Part shown: positions 53,253 through 61,860 of the stretch, piece after piece
How the letters are laid out: each line of letters opens with the position of its first letter
How positions within the stretch are numbered: the first letter of the stretch is position 1
Assembly: GCA_902493335.1 (NCBI GenBank)
Contig: CABUPJ010000006.1
Coordinates: forward strand, 1-64,000
Length of the DNA stretch: 64,000 nucleotides
Reading direction: 5' to 3'
From: an uncultured Porphyromonadaceae bacterium
GTDB lineage: Bacteria > Bacteroidota > Bacteroidia > Bacteroidales > Muribaculaceae
Notes under the pieces: model-generated
Databases searched by the model: none
Told to the model about the DNA's origin: nothing
The model's input: only the letters and a program-made list of their open reading frames with translations
Position numbers and translations under genes: made by a program

Positions 53253-54719
53253 ATGAAAAATATAGCAAAAACATGCTTCGGCCTTCTGACACTGATAATG
53301 TGTCTGACGCTCGGCGCCTGCTCTGACTTCGAGCCCGAAGGCACGCCCGATGTTCCCTCGCTGGCCAAAGTCAGCGACCTCAAGGCAACCGTCAACGGCC
53401 ATGACATCGACCTGAGCTGGGTTCTTCCCGACGCCGCAGGCATCGAGGGTGTCATCGTTACCCACAACGCCAAAAGCTCATCGGCCGTCGAACTCGGCGA
53501 CGACGCCACGACATACACCGTCAAAGGCCAGCCAATGGAAGAAGAGCACCTTTATACCGTCAAAGTAAAATATGACGGTGGCTACGTCTCTGAAGGCGTC
53601 TCGGTCAAAGCCGTGCTGCCTCACGAAGACCTCGCCGGCGTCACCGGCCTGACCGCATCGGTATCGGGCCGCACTGTCACCCTCAAATGGACATTACCCG
53701 CTGCCAAGGGCATAACCGCCATAAGCATCTCGCGCGCCGATGAGGCCGGCGAGACAACACTGCCCGCCACCGCCACGTCATGCGAACTCAAAGGCCAGCC
53801 CATGGACCGCGAACTCGTCTACATCGTCAAGGCTGTCTATGACAACTATTATCCGTCATCCGGCACAGAAGTCAAAGTGACCGTACCCTTCATCACCCCG
53901 AAGATGGGCTACCTGATGACAGCCGCCACAATCGCCGACCTCCCCGACGATGACGAACGCGCCGCTGCCTCGTGGTTTATCGCCCAGGAAAACGCCGAAC
54001 TCATACAGCCATCACAGCTCGCATCACTCGACGCCGACATCTATCCCGTGCTGTGGATTCTCGTCGACCGCGTCGGCCTGCCCCTCGGATGGCAGAATCT
54101 TCCCTCGGCTATATCATCGCCCGAGGCCATCGAGGCCCTGAAACAGTATTCGGCCAACGGCGGCAGCCTCTACCTCTCGAACATGGCGACCCAGCTGACC
54201 GTACCCCTCGGCATCGTGCCCGAAAATATGGCTCCGACTGTCTACGGCAATGGCGACGGCGGCTTCGGCACCGACGTATGGCTCATCAACGCCTACCTCG
54301 GCTGGGACTTCCGCAACGGCTCCGACCAGGGCTTCTATGACCGCACCGGCCACGCCATCTTCAAAGACATCACCTTCGAAGACCCCAACGGCTACGGCTT
54401 TGTCGGCATTCCTCTGATTGGCCCCGGCCAGCGTGAAGACCACAACTGCCTATGGGACTGCAATATCTATGGCCGCGGCTCTTATCCCGACGTAATCCGC
54501 AATTTCGAGGTGACAACCAACTCGATGGTGCTCGCCACATGGGGCCACGTGCGTGACCACTGCGTCGCAGGTCTCGTCGAATTCTACGGCAACGCCGAGC
54601 ATGGCAAATGCATCGCCAACGGTTTCGCCGCATACGAGTGGAATCAGAATACCGGTGCCAATCCCTATCAGCACAACATCGAACAGCTCACCAAAAACAT
54701 CCTCGACTATCTCAAATAA
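53253..54719 (+). CDS. DUF4960 surface glycan-binding lipoprotein
   Basis: A 488-residue lipoprotein (lipobox LGAC, Cys23). Two fibronectin III-like repeats (about 38-115 and 125-205: KVSDLKATVNGHDIDLSWVLP and GVTGLTASVSGRTVTLKWTLP) lead to a DUF4960 domain (215-488: LIQPSQLASLDADIYPVLWILVDRVGLP, TVYGNGDGGFGTDVW, GQREDHNCLWDCN). DUF4960 is found in the SusE-position protein of known levan PULs, where it binds fructan at the surface. It lies 27 bp after SusD. Confidence 0.9.
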   Translation: MKNIAKTCFGLLTLIMCLTLGACSDFEPEGTPDVPSLAKVSDLKATVNGHDIDLSWVLPDAAGIEGVIVTHNAKSSSAVELGDDATTYTVKGQPMEEEHLYTVKVKYDGGYVSEGVSVKAVLPHEDLAGVTGLTASVSGRTVTLKWTLPAAKGITAISISRADEAGETTLPATATSCELKGQPMDRELVYIVKAVYDNYYPSSGTEVKVTVPFITPKMGYLMTAATIADLPDDDERAAASWFIAQENAELIQPSQLASLDADIYPVLWILVDRVGLPLGWQNLPSAISSPEAIEALKQYSANGGSLYLSNMATQLTVPLGIVPENMAPTVYGNGDGGFGTDVWLINAYLGWDFRNGSDQGFYDRTGHAIFKDITFEDPNGYGFVGIPLIGPGQREDHNCLWDCNIYGRGSYPDVIRNFEVTTNSMVLATWGHVRDHCVAGLVEFYGNAEHGKCIANGFAAYEWNQNTGANPYQHNIEQLTKNILDYLK

Positions 54720-54737
54720 CAGTAATATGTCATCAGC

Positions 54738-54775
54738 ATGGAGTCGCCGCGGCAGCGGTATCGCGGCGACTCCAT
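54738..54775 (+). terminator. GC-rich intergenic hairpin without T-run
   Basis: ATGGAGTCGCCGCG (54738-54751) pairs perfectly with CGCGGCGACTCCAT (54762-54775) over a 10-nt loop. CTTTC rather than a T-run follows, so it may be a partial terminator or an mRNA-stabilising hairpin that sets more susCD message than downstream message. Confidence 0.6.
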
Positions 54776-54823
54776 CTTTCAATTACCAATATAATAATAT
54801 AATAACAAAACGTTAACCCATCC

Positions 54824-55921
54824 ATGAAAAAATTCTTACTCACAGCCCTTTGTGCCGTCGGCATCATCAGTGCCTCGGCCAATTCCCGCACAGCGATTCT
54901 AATCGGCTATGACAGTGAAAACAACAGCGACATGAACTTCCAGGAAGCCGCGGCATGCGAAATCTTCCGCAGCCTCAACCCCGACGGTTCTGTCATCGCC
55001 GCCGGCGAGACCGACCGCATCAGCGCCGACAACTTCGACTGCATCTGGATTCACATCGACCGCATCGGCATCGGCCACGGCAATCTGCCCGACGCTTTCA
55101 AGAATGAAGCCACTGTCAGCGCACTCCGTCAGTTTGTCGAAGACGGCGGCTGCCTCTTCTTGTCTAAACAAGCCACTCAGCTGCTTATGCCGCTCGGACG
55201 CCTCGACGCCAGATTCGCTCCCGGCATCTATGGCGACGGAGACGGCGGCCCCGGCACAGACAACTGGACTGTCCAGGCTCAGATCGGCTACTGGTTTGTC
55301 AACGAAAAAGACAATCCCAACGGCCTTGATCCCTCGCAGTATTACGACCGCCGGGGCCATGACATCTACAAAGGACTCGAGGTAAACAGCGATTTTGCAT
55401 CCGAGACATTCGGTCTTCTCGGCTCCGGCAACGGCTCAGAGCTGTGGCGCGAAGACCATAACTGCATGTGGGACCTCAATGCCTACGGCAACATCTATAC
55501 AGCCGAAGGCAAAAACGTTGTCGAGAAATTCGAGGCTGAAAACAACGCCGTTGTTCTCGGACAGTGGGGCCACGTACAGGATCATGCCGTTGCGGGTATC
55601 ATCGAGTTTCTGCCCGATGTCAAGAGCCGTTCGACAGTCACACCGGGCCGCATCATCGCCAACGGTCTCGCAGCCTACGAACTCGCTCCCCGCTCGGGCG
55701 TCAACCACTATGCCGCCAACATCAGGACTCTGACCGACAACACCATCAGCTACCTCACAGCCAAGGCGACGACAGGCGTCAGCGAAATCCTGACGACTGA
55801 CAACGACGCAGTTGCCGAATACTACAACCTCCAGGGCATCCGCGTCAGCGCCGACAGCCTCACCCCGGGCCTCTACATCGTGCGTCAGGGCAATAAGACA
55901 TCTAAAACAATCGTTAGATAA
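54824..55921 (+). CDS. Secreted DUF4960 protein with T9SS-like tail
   Basis: A 365-residue protein with a type I signal peptide (MKKFLLTALCAVGIISASA) followed directly by a DUF4960 domain (TAILIGYDSENNSDMNF, FDCIWIHIDRIGIGHG, GIYGDGDGGPGTDNW, LWREDHNCMWDLNAYG). It is a paralogue of the C-terminal domain of the preceding lipoprotein but lacks FN3 repeats and a lipobox. It ends with a sorting-type tail (AEYYNLQGIRVSADSLTPGLYIV, then KTIVR). It is probably exported to the surface by T9SS and binds fructan. This is the seventh gene of the PUL in order. Confidence 0.85.
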   Translation: MKKFLLTALCAVGIISASANSRTAILIGYDSENNSDMNFQEAAACEIFRSLNPDGSVIAAGETDRISADNFDCIWIHIDRIGIGHGNLPDAFKNEATVSALRQFVEDGGCLFLSKQATQLLMPLGRLDARFAPGIYGDGDGGPGTDNWTVQAQIGYWFVNEKDNPNGLDPSQYYDRRGHDIYKGLEVNSDFASETFGLLGSGNGSELWREDHNCMWDLNAYGNIYTAEGKNVVEKFEAENNAVVLGQWGHVQDHAVAGIIEFLPDVKSRSTVTPGRIIANGLAAYELAPRSGVNHYAANIRTLTDNTISYLTAKATTGVSEILTTDNDAVAEYYNLQGIRVSADSLTPGLYIVRQGNKTSKTIVR

Positions 55922-55984
55922 GACAGCATCATTGAGGGTGGCGCCACCCGCGTCGCCCTCAATTCATCTCTTAGCCAAAACACA

Positions 55985-58354
55985 ATGAAACAGAAGAAAT
56001 TATTAACTGCAATCGCTGCGGTAGCAGCGACACTCAGCCTCAGCGCCGAACGCGTCGCACACTTCCCCATGGACGTACGCGACGGCCAGATTGTCGAGAC
56101 CGTCAGCGGCGAACGATTTGCCGTCGGCGGCCACTTCGCGCCCGAAAATGTTGACGGCGCTGTCGGCAAAGCCCTGCGCTTCGACGGCTATACATCGCAC
56201 ATCGACGCACGTCTGGGCAATATACTTCCCTCGGGGTCGAAGAAACTCACCGTCTCGGTGTGGGTGGCTCTCCCATGCTATCCCATCATACAGATTGATA
56301 CCGACACATCTGAAAAAACCGCCATCGTCACCTGCCTAAACACCGACGACAAGACCGGCTTCGGCTTCTACGTCGGCTTCAACGGCAAATATTCGTTCCG
56401 CACATATATCGGCGGCTGGCCCGTCAACATCGACGTCGACACACCGCTGCCCGTCTATCAGTGGAACAATCTCACCGCCGTCATAGACTGCGACGCACGC
56501 AGCGTCAGGCTTTACAATAACGGCACCGAAGTGGGCAGCAGCCGCGCCAACGGCTCGATAAGTTTCGCACCGTCGGCCTTCTATATGGGCCAGTCATCCG
56601 CATCTCGCATGGAGGGCCCCTTCGAACTGATGTCGTTCAACGGACTCATAGATGACGTCAGCATCTGGAACGAAGCGCTCGACGCCGCTACCATCGCAGG
56701 CTGGAAAGCCGAAAACGCTCCCGACCTCGACATACCCGCATCACGCTTCGCCGACGACATGCTGCGCCCGCGCTTCCACGGCATGCCCGCCGCAGGCTGG
56801 ACCAACGAGTGCCACGGCCTCGTCTACTCCGGCGGCCGCTATCATCTGTTCTTCCAGAAAAACGCCGACGGCCCTTACATGGCGCGTCTCCACTGGGGTC
56901 ACATCTCAAGCGAGAACCTATATGACTGGCGTGAAGAGAAGATCGCCATAGCTCCCGGCAACCCCTACGACATCAAAGGCTGCTGGAGCGGCTGCGTCTT
57001 CACCGACGAAGTCATCACCGGCGGACGTCCCAACATACTCTACACAGCCGTCGACTATGCCCGGGCCTCCATCGCTCAGGCCACACCCGAGTCGACATCG
57101 CTCGTCAACTGGACCAAACTGTCGCGCAACCCCATCATCGCAGCCCGTCCCGCCGGACTCTCCGACGACTTCCGCGACCCCTATTTCTTCCGTAACGGCG
57201 ACAACGCCTACATCATCGTCGGCTCGTCGCGCGGAGGCATAGGCACCACCACCCTCCACCGATACGACCCTGTCACCGGCAACTGGAGCAACAACGGCGA
57301 CCTCTTCTTCACCGGCACATCAGCCGCTCAGGACGGCACATTCTGGGAGATGCCAAACATCACCCCGATGCCCGACGGACGCTGGCTCTTCACGGCCACA
57401 CCGATCGGCACATCACAGGGGGTGCGGACACTTTACTGGACCGGCTCGATTGCCGCCGACGGCAAGTTCGTCCCCGCGTCTGAGAAGCCCTCTCTTGTCG
57501 AGATGAACTCGCGCCACGGTTTCGGACTGCTCTCGCCGACCGTCTATGTCCGCGACGGCAAGACCATAGCTCTCGGCATCGTTCCCGACAAGCTGTCGAG
57601 CGCAAACAACTGGAACCTCGGCTGGGCACACTGCTATTCGCTGCCCCGCGAATGGTCGCTCGACTCTGACGGCACACTGATACAGAAACCCTGGGAAAGC
57701 CTCACCGGTCTGCGCACCTCGACAACATTCTCGCGCACCGATTTTGACCTCAACGGCAGCATCGACCTCAGCCCCGTCAAAGGTCGCGCCGTCGAATTAT
57801 GCGGCACATTCACTGTCGGCACAACGCCTTTCGGCTTCAACATCTTTAAAAACGGCTCCGCAAAAGGTTCGATTACATATAATCCGGCGTCGGCCGAGCT
57901 AATCGTCGATTTCAGTTCGCTGACACGCCTTATCAATGACGGCGGCGTCTATGACGGCGTCTACCGCTGCACTCTGCCACAGAGGCCGAAACGCGGCAGC
58001 GACCTAAAGATCAACGTCTTCGTCGACCACTCAATCGTCGACATCTTTGTCAACGACAGCTGGGCCACATCGATTCGCGTATTTCCCACCGACTCCAACG
58101 CCGACGGCATCGAAGCCTTTGCCAACGCCGTCGTCAAAGTCAAAGAGCTGAAAGCATGGACCCTCGACCCCAAGGCATCAAGCGCCGGCGTCGATGACAT
58201 TATCGCCGACGGCATCGGTGACGACGACGCTACGGTAGACGTCTACAACCTCTCGGGTGTCAGACTCCGCAGCGGTGTCAGCCGCGACGAAGCCACTGCC
58301 GGACTCCCGGCCGGATTCTATATCGTCGGCGGCCGCAAAACAGCCGTCAGATAA
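55985..58354 (+). CDS. LamG-GH32-type fructan-active enzyme with unusual nucleophile motif
   Basis: A 789-residue protein. Type I signal peptide (to LSLSA), a LamG/concanavalin-like domain (about 22-245), a GH32-like propeller (260-590), a beta-sandwich (595-735) and a T9SS-like tail (DVYNLSGVRLRSG, then LPAGFYIVGG). The retaining-enzyme signature WMNDPNG reads WTNECHG, with Glu275 where the nucleophile Asp should be. The RDP Asp398 (FRDPYF) and the acid/base Glu455 (FWEMPN) remain. Activity is therefore uncertain: a variant subfamily, an endo-levanase or a binding protein. It is the last gene of the PUL, followed by a strong terminator. Confidence 0.85.
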   Translation: MKQKKLLTAIAAVAATLSLSAERVAHFPMDVRDGQIVETVSGERFAVGGHFAPENVDGAVGKALRFDGYTSHIDARLGNILPSGSKKLTVSVWVALPCYPIIQIDTDTSEKTAIVTCLNTDDKTGFGFYVGFNGKYSFRTYIGGWPVNIDVDTPLPVYQWNNLTAVIDCDARSVRLYNNGTEVGSSRANGSISFAPSAFYMGQSSASRMEGPFELMSFNGLIDDVSIWNEALDAATIAGWKAENAPDLDIPASRFADDMLRPRFHGMPAAGWTNECHGLVYSGGRYHLFFQKNADGPYMARLHWGHISSENLYDWREEKIAIAPGNPYDIKGCWSGCVFTDEVITGGRPNILYTAVDYARASIAQATPESTSLVNWTKLSRNPIIAARPAGLSDDFRDPYFFRNGDNAYIIVGSSRGGIGTTTLHRYDPVTGNWSNNGDLFFTGTSAAQDGTFWEMPNITPMPDGRWLFTATPIGTSQGVRTLYWTGSIAADGKFVPASEKPSLVEMNSRHGFGLLSPTVYVRDGKTIALGIVPDKLSSANNWNLGWAHCYSLPREWSLDSDGTLIQKPWESLTGLRTSTTFSRTDFDLNGSIDLSPVKGRAVELCGTFTVGTTPFGFNIFKNGSAKGSITYNPASAELIVDFSSLTRLINDGGVYDGVYRCTLPQRPKRGSDLKINVFVDHSIVDIFVNDSWATSIRVFPTDSNADGIEAFANAVVKVKELKAWTLDPKASSAGVDDIIADGIGDDDATVDVYNLSGVRLRSGVSRDEATAGLPAGFYIVGGRKTAVR

Positions 58355-58413
58355 TAAATGACTATCTAAGGATTAAAATTGTTTTGGTTAAGAGTCAGAT
58401 AATACTCTGAAAC

Positions 58414-58449
58414 AACCGGGCCCGTCAGCGATGACAGGCCCGGTTTTAT
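58414..58449 (+). terminator. Terminator of the fructan PUL
   Basis: AACCGGGCC (58414-58422) pairs with GGCCCGGTT (58437-58445), with GTCA/TGAC inside, then TTATTTTAT. Confidence 0.85.
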
Positions 58450-58528
58450 TTTATATAACCCCGCCCGGGATTATCCGAGACGGCAGGAGATTGGAGATTG
58501 TTTGCAGATATGCTGCCGAAACATGTGG

Positions 58529-58990
58529 TCAGAAGTGGTAAGTGGCGCCGATGCCGACGACTGCCTGACTGAAGTCTTTGAGCAATTGTCCTTTGGCTTC
58601 GAGGCCGATGGTGAGGTCGCTTGTGACGTAATATTCGAGACCCGCGCCGATATTGGCACCCACGCGTGTAAAGCCGTCGCCTGCGTTGTCGTGCAGGATA
58701 GTGAGACCTGCGAGAGGATAGAAATTCATCTTCGGAGCCACTTTGATCAGGTAGTGGCCGTTGAAGTTAAGATCCCATACTTTCTGATGCTTGGCTTCAA
58801 AGAATGCGTCGAACGATGCCTCGCCGCGGAAATTGTTGGTGAAACCATACATGAGTTTTACGCCGAAACCGACGTTTGAGAGTTTGGTACCGAAGTTGAA
58901 GTCGACGCCTGCGCCGACGCTTCCTTTCTGAGCGTTTGCCGCACATGTCACGGCGAAGACCGCCAGAAGTGTCAATAGAAATTTTTTCAT
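58529..58990 (-). CDS. Small outer-membrane beta-barrel protein
   Basis: A 153-residue protein. The start at 58990 gives signal peptide MKKFLLTLLAVFAVTCAANA. The rest alternates polar and hydrophobic residues in about eight strands (GSVGAGVDFNFGT, VGFGVKLMYGFTNNFRGEASFD, VGANIGAGLEYYV) and ends in Phe (GIGATYHF), the outer-membrane insertion signal. It resembles OmpX/OmpW-like opacity barrels (PF13505 type). An unusual 16-bp inverted repeat lies just before the start codon (58998-59072). Role unknown. Confidence 0.82.
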   Translation of the reverse strand: MKKFLLTLLAVFAVTCAANAQKGSVGAGVDFNFGTKLSNVGFGVKLMYGFTNNFRGEASFDAFFEAKHQKVWDLNFNGHYLIKVAPKMNFYPLAGLTILHDNAGDGFTRVGANIGAGLEYYVTSDLTIGLEAKGQLLKDFSQAVVGIGATYHF

Positions 58991-58997
58991 ATCGTTT

Positions 58998-59072
58998 GGT
59001 TTTAATAAATAGTTGGCGTTATTCTGTAACACGGCATTTTTGTTATGCCGGGGTTCACTATTTATTAAAACC
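58998..59072. repeat. 16-bp perfect inverted repeat enclosing a hairpin, at the start of the barrel gene
   Basis: GGTTTTAATAAATAGT (58998-59013) and its exact reverse complement (59057-59072) enclose 43 bp, which contain CGGCAT / ATGCCG (59032-59037 / 59045-59050). The right arm ends 16 bp from the lpxB stop and the left arm begins 7 bp from the barrel gene start. No target duplication or TAnnTTTG box is seen inside. Confidence 0.75.
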
Positions 59073-59088
59073 TGAACGGTCTGATTGT

Positions 59089-60222
59089 TCAGTCGCGTGT
59101 GATTTTTTTGAGATCGGCGATAATTTCACGGGCCGTGGCGACAGCAGCCTGTGAACGGCCAAGCGTCTGACGCATTGCCTCATAATCATTGAGCATTTCT
59201 TCGCGTGGGGCGCGATCGGGAAGGATTGCGGCGAGACGGTCGGCGACGTTGTCGACCGTGCACTCGTGGAGGAGCATCTCGGGTATTATCGGCCGCGAAA
59301 CTATGAGGTTTGGAAGTGTGACATAATTTACCTTCAGCAGCCGTTTCATCATGTTATAGGCAAGTTTAGAGCCGTTACTGCGGTATACGGCCACCTGCGG
59401 GATGCCGAGCAGGGCTGTCTCGAGGGTGGCGGTGCCCGAGGTGACTATGGCCGCGCGCGACGAGGCAAGCAGCGCATAGGTCGAGTCACGTACCACAGGC
59501 AGCGCGCTGTGCCGGCGGTATACTTCGTCGGCGATGCCGGGAGCGCCGGCTATGACGGCGCGATATTGCGGGAAGCGGCGCACAACGGCGTCCATGACCG
59601 GAAGATTACAGCGTATTTCGCCCAGACGGCTGCCGGGGAGCAAGGCTATGAGCTGACGGTCGCGCAGACCGTTGGCGGCGATGAACTCTGCACGCGATGG
59701 AAGTGTGGCTTTGACCGCATCAATCTCTTCGACCGATGGATTGCCGACATAAGTGACCTCGCAGCCATAGCGGCTGAAAAATTCGGGCTCGAACGGCAGA
59801 ATCGAGAACAGCCGGCGCACGTAGCGGCGTATGTCTTTGACGCGCCATGTCTTCCATGCCCATACTTTGGGCGAGATATAATAGTAGACAGGCGTGTTGC
59901 TGCGTGCGGCATGACGGGCCATCTTGAGATTGAATGACGGATAGTCGATGAGTATGAGACAGTCAGGGCGGGCGCTGTCAAATGAACGCCGCGCATATGA
60001 GAGGTTACCGAAAATCTTGCGGATATTTCGGAGAACCTCGCTGAATCCCATGAAGGCCATGTCGTTGATGTGAATCACCGGTGTCGTGCCGGCGGCCGCC
60101 GCCATTTTGTCGCCGCCGATGACAGTGAAGCGTGCGTCAGTGTCGGCGGCCATAAGGGCGCTGATAAGCTGTGAGCCGTGGAGATCGCCCGAGGCTTCGC
60201 CGGCTATGATGAAATAGTGCAT
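59089..60222 (-). CDS. lpxB: Lipid-A-disaccharide synthase
   Basis: A 377-residue peripheral inner-membrane glycosyltransferase (GT19) that joins lipid X to UDP-diacylglucosamine to form the lipid A backbone. The start at 60222 gives MHYFIIAGEASGDLHG, the invariant N-terminal motif. Other family blocks are DYPSFNLKMARHA, YYISPKVWAWKTWRVKDIRRYV, LPGSRLGEI and TSGTATLETALLGIPQVAVYR. It is the third gene of the rnz-tadA-lpxB operon, beginning 5 bp after the tadA stop. Confidence 0.96.
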   Translation of the reverse strand: MHYFIIAGEASGDLHGSQLISALMAADTDARFTVIGGDKMAAAAGTTPVIHINDMAFMGFSEVLRNIRKIFGNLSYARRSFDSARPDCLILIDYPSFNLKMARHAARSNTPVYYYISPKVWAWKTWRVKDIRRYVRRLFSILPFEPEFFSRYGCEVTYVGNPSVEEIDAVKATLPSRAEFIAANGLRDRQLIALLPGSRLGEIRCNLPVMDAVVRRFPQYRAVIAGAPGIADEVYRRHSALPVVRDSTYALLASSRAAIVTSGTATLETALLGIPQVAVYRSNGSKLAYNMMKRLLKVNYVTLPNLIVSRPIIPEMLLHECTVDNVADRLAAILPDRAPREEMLNDYEAMRQTLGRSQAAVATAREIIADLKKITRD

Positions 60223-60227
60223 TGGTG

Positions 60228-60680
60228 TCAGGAACGTTTTGATTTGAAAAAGTCTTGCATCAGGGCCCGGCACTCGTCGGCACGCACACCGGCGGTGACG
60301 GTCGCACGCGGATGAAAAGGCTGCCGTGTGGTCAGCGTCGTGTAGCCGCGTTTGTCATCACCGCAGCCATATACAACGCGTCCTATCTGTGCCCAGGCGA
60401 TGGCGCCGGCACACATCAGACAGGGCTCGACTGTGACATAAAGTGTGGCATCGCGCAGATATTTGCCTCCGAGAGCCGCCGCTGCGGCCGTGATGGCCTG
60501 CATCTCGGCGTGGGCGGTGACGTCGTCAAGGGCCTCGGTAAGGTTGTGACCGCGGCCGAGTATACGGCCCGAGGCGCTGACGATAACGGCGCCTATCGGT
60601 ATCTCGTCGCAGGCCAGCGCCGCGCGCGCCTCGGCCAAAGCCAGCCCCATGTATCTGTTGTCGTCGGCCGTTTCTATCAT
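60228..60680 (-). CDS. tadA: Nucleoside deaminase, tRNA adenosine deaminase type
   Basis: A 150-residue zinc deaminase. The start at 60680 overlaps the rnz stop by 4 bp; the long in-frame extension upstream is only the shadow of rnz. Zinc/catalytic motifs: HAE (His57, Glu59) and PCLMC (Cys87, Cys90). The family edits A34 to inosine in tRNA-Arg(ACG). The N-terminal MGLALAEARAALACDEIPIGAVIV and C-terminal ADECRALMQDFFKSKR fit TadA. Guanine-deaminase-like activity is a less likely alternative. Confidence 0.92.
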   Translation of the reverse strand: MIETADDNRYMGLALAEARAALACDEIPIGAVIVSASGRILGRGHNLTEALDDVTAHAEMQAITAAAAALGGKYLRDATLYVTVEPCLMCAGAIAWAQIGRVVYGCGDDKRGYTTLTTRQPFHPRATVTAGVRADECRALMQDFFKSKRS

Positions 60681-61591
60681 AAGAGATCTATTCTGAGGCC
60701 TTCGTCGGCGGCGATGACGTTCGGGAAGATGGCCGCAGCCTCTTTGACGAAGACGTCGCTGTCGCGGTATGATTTTGAGAAATGGCCCAGTATTAGCCTG
60801 CGGACTCCGGCCATCCGGGCTATACGGGCGGCTTCGGCGGCAGTCGAGTGGCCGCGGGCACTTGCCTTGGCGGCCTGGTCTGAGCAATATGTCGCTTCGT
60901 GATAGACGGTGTCGATGCCGGCGATATCGTCGGCGACAGCCGGATTGAAAGCCGTGTCTGAGCAATAGGCGTAGCTCATCGACGGATCAGCGTCAGTGGT
61001 GAGGCGCTCGTTCGCGATGACAGTGCCGTCGGGAGTGACATAGTCGGCTCCCTCTTTTATCAGCGGTAGCTGTGACACGGGTATGTTGTAGAACGATACC
61101 ATATCGCCGCGCAGATGCCGTAGCTTGGGCTTTTCGGTAAATTTGAATCCGACGCAGTCGACACGGTGATAGAGCGGGAAAGTCTCGACTGTCAGCCCCT
61201 GGTCCTCATAGATGACGGCACGCCCCGGCTCGATTACGTCATAGACTATGTCAAACGACGTGTCGCGACAGAAGACCTTCATGACCTGACGCAGTATGTC
61301 GGCTCCCTCCCTGAAGGCATGGATGGTGACGCTGCCGCCTTTCTCGTGGAGCGACAGGGTCGACAGCAGTCCGGGGAGTCCGAGGAAATGGTCGCCATGG
61401 ATGTGCGATATGAAAATATGGTTGAGACGCGAAAACTTCAGGCGCTGCTTCATCATCTGCAGCTGTGCGCCCTCGCCGCAGTCAATCATGAAGAGCTTAT
61501 CGCGGAAATCGACAACCTGACACGAGGGCATGTGTCTGGCCGTAGGAGTGGCCGCGCCGCAACCGAGTATGTTGATGCTGAAATTTGCCAT
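60677..61591 (-). CDS. rnz: Ribonuclease Z
   Basis: A 304-residue metallo-beta-lactamase-fold tRNA 3' endonuclease. The zinc motif HIHGDH (His63, 65, Asp67, His68), FLGLPGLL, and C-terminal YCSDTAFNP, YHEATYCSDQAAKASARGHSTAAEAA and ILGHFSKSY are typical. It is the first gene of the operon. Its -7 box (61596-61603) is only 4 bp before the ATG, so the message may have almost no leader. Confidence 0.96.
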   Translation of the reverse strand: MANFSINILGCGAATPTARHMPSCQVVDFRDKLFMIDCGEGAQLQMMKQRLKFSRLNHIFISHIHGDHFLGLPGLLSTLSLHEKGGSVTIHAFREGADILRQVMKVFCRDTSFDIVYDVIEPGRAVIYEDQGLTVETFPLYHRVDCVGFKFTEKPKLRHLRGDMVSFYNIPVSQLPLIKEGADYVTPDGTVIANERLTTDADPSMSYAYCSDTAFNPAVADDIAGIDTVYHEATYCSDQAAKASARGHSTAAEAARIARMAGVRRLILGHFSKSYRDSDVFVKEAAAIFPNVIAADEGLRIDLL

Positions 61592-61595
61592 GACA

Positions 61596-61603
61596 CAAAG
61601 TTA
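61596..61603 (-). promoter_or_regulatory. -7 box of rnz-tadA-lpxB, very close to the start codon
   Basis: TAACTTTG on the minus strand is a perfect TAnnTTTG; four bases (TGTC) separate it from the ATG. Possible TTTG at 61630-61627 (23-bp spacer). Confidence 0.5.
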
Positions 61604-61847
61604 TTCAAAATTCAACATTTGGCATCCAAAATTGAAAAAAATATTAATTGCATGATTTTTCATACCCTCAGCCGAACAATCCGACCCGGTCGGTTGTCTT
61701 ATGTATATACAGCAGAAAAATTAGGAATTAGTTTTTTCATAGGATTAGATTTTAAGGTTTTTAGCAATATGCGGCAGTCGTGAGACCGCCGCCTGTTGTT
61801 TCCGCCCGAAATCATAAAATATTTAGCTGAAAATCAAAAGTGATTAG

Positions 61848-61855
61848 TAATTTTG
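61848..61855 (+). promoter_or_regulatory. -7 box of the toxin module, very close to the start codon
   Basis: TAATTTTG fits TAnnTTTG; only five bases separate it from the ATG at 61861, suggesting a leaderless message. TTAG lies 21 bp upstream as a weak -33 element. Confidence 0.5.
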
Positions 61856-61860
61856 CGTTC

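Noticed and set aside
60681..60965. 95-residue N-terminal extension of TadA
   Set aside because: It lies fully inside rnz in another frame and is Arg-rich; TadA begins at 60680 with normal length.
61676..61697. Hairpin with CCGACCCGGTCGG between rnz and the toxin module
   Set aside because: Short stem, no T-run and no gene ending beside it, so I do not call it a terminator.
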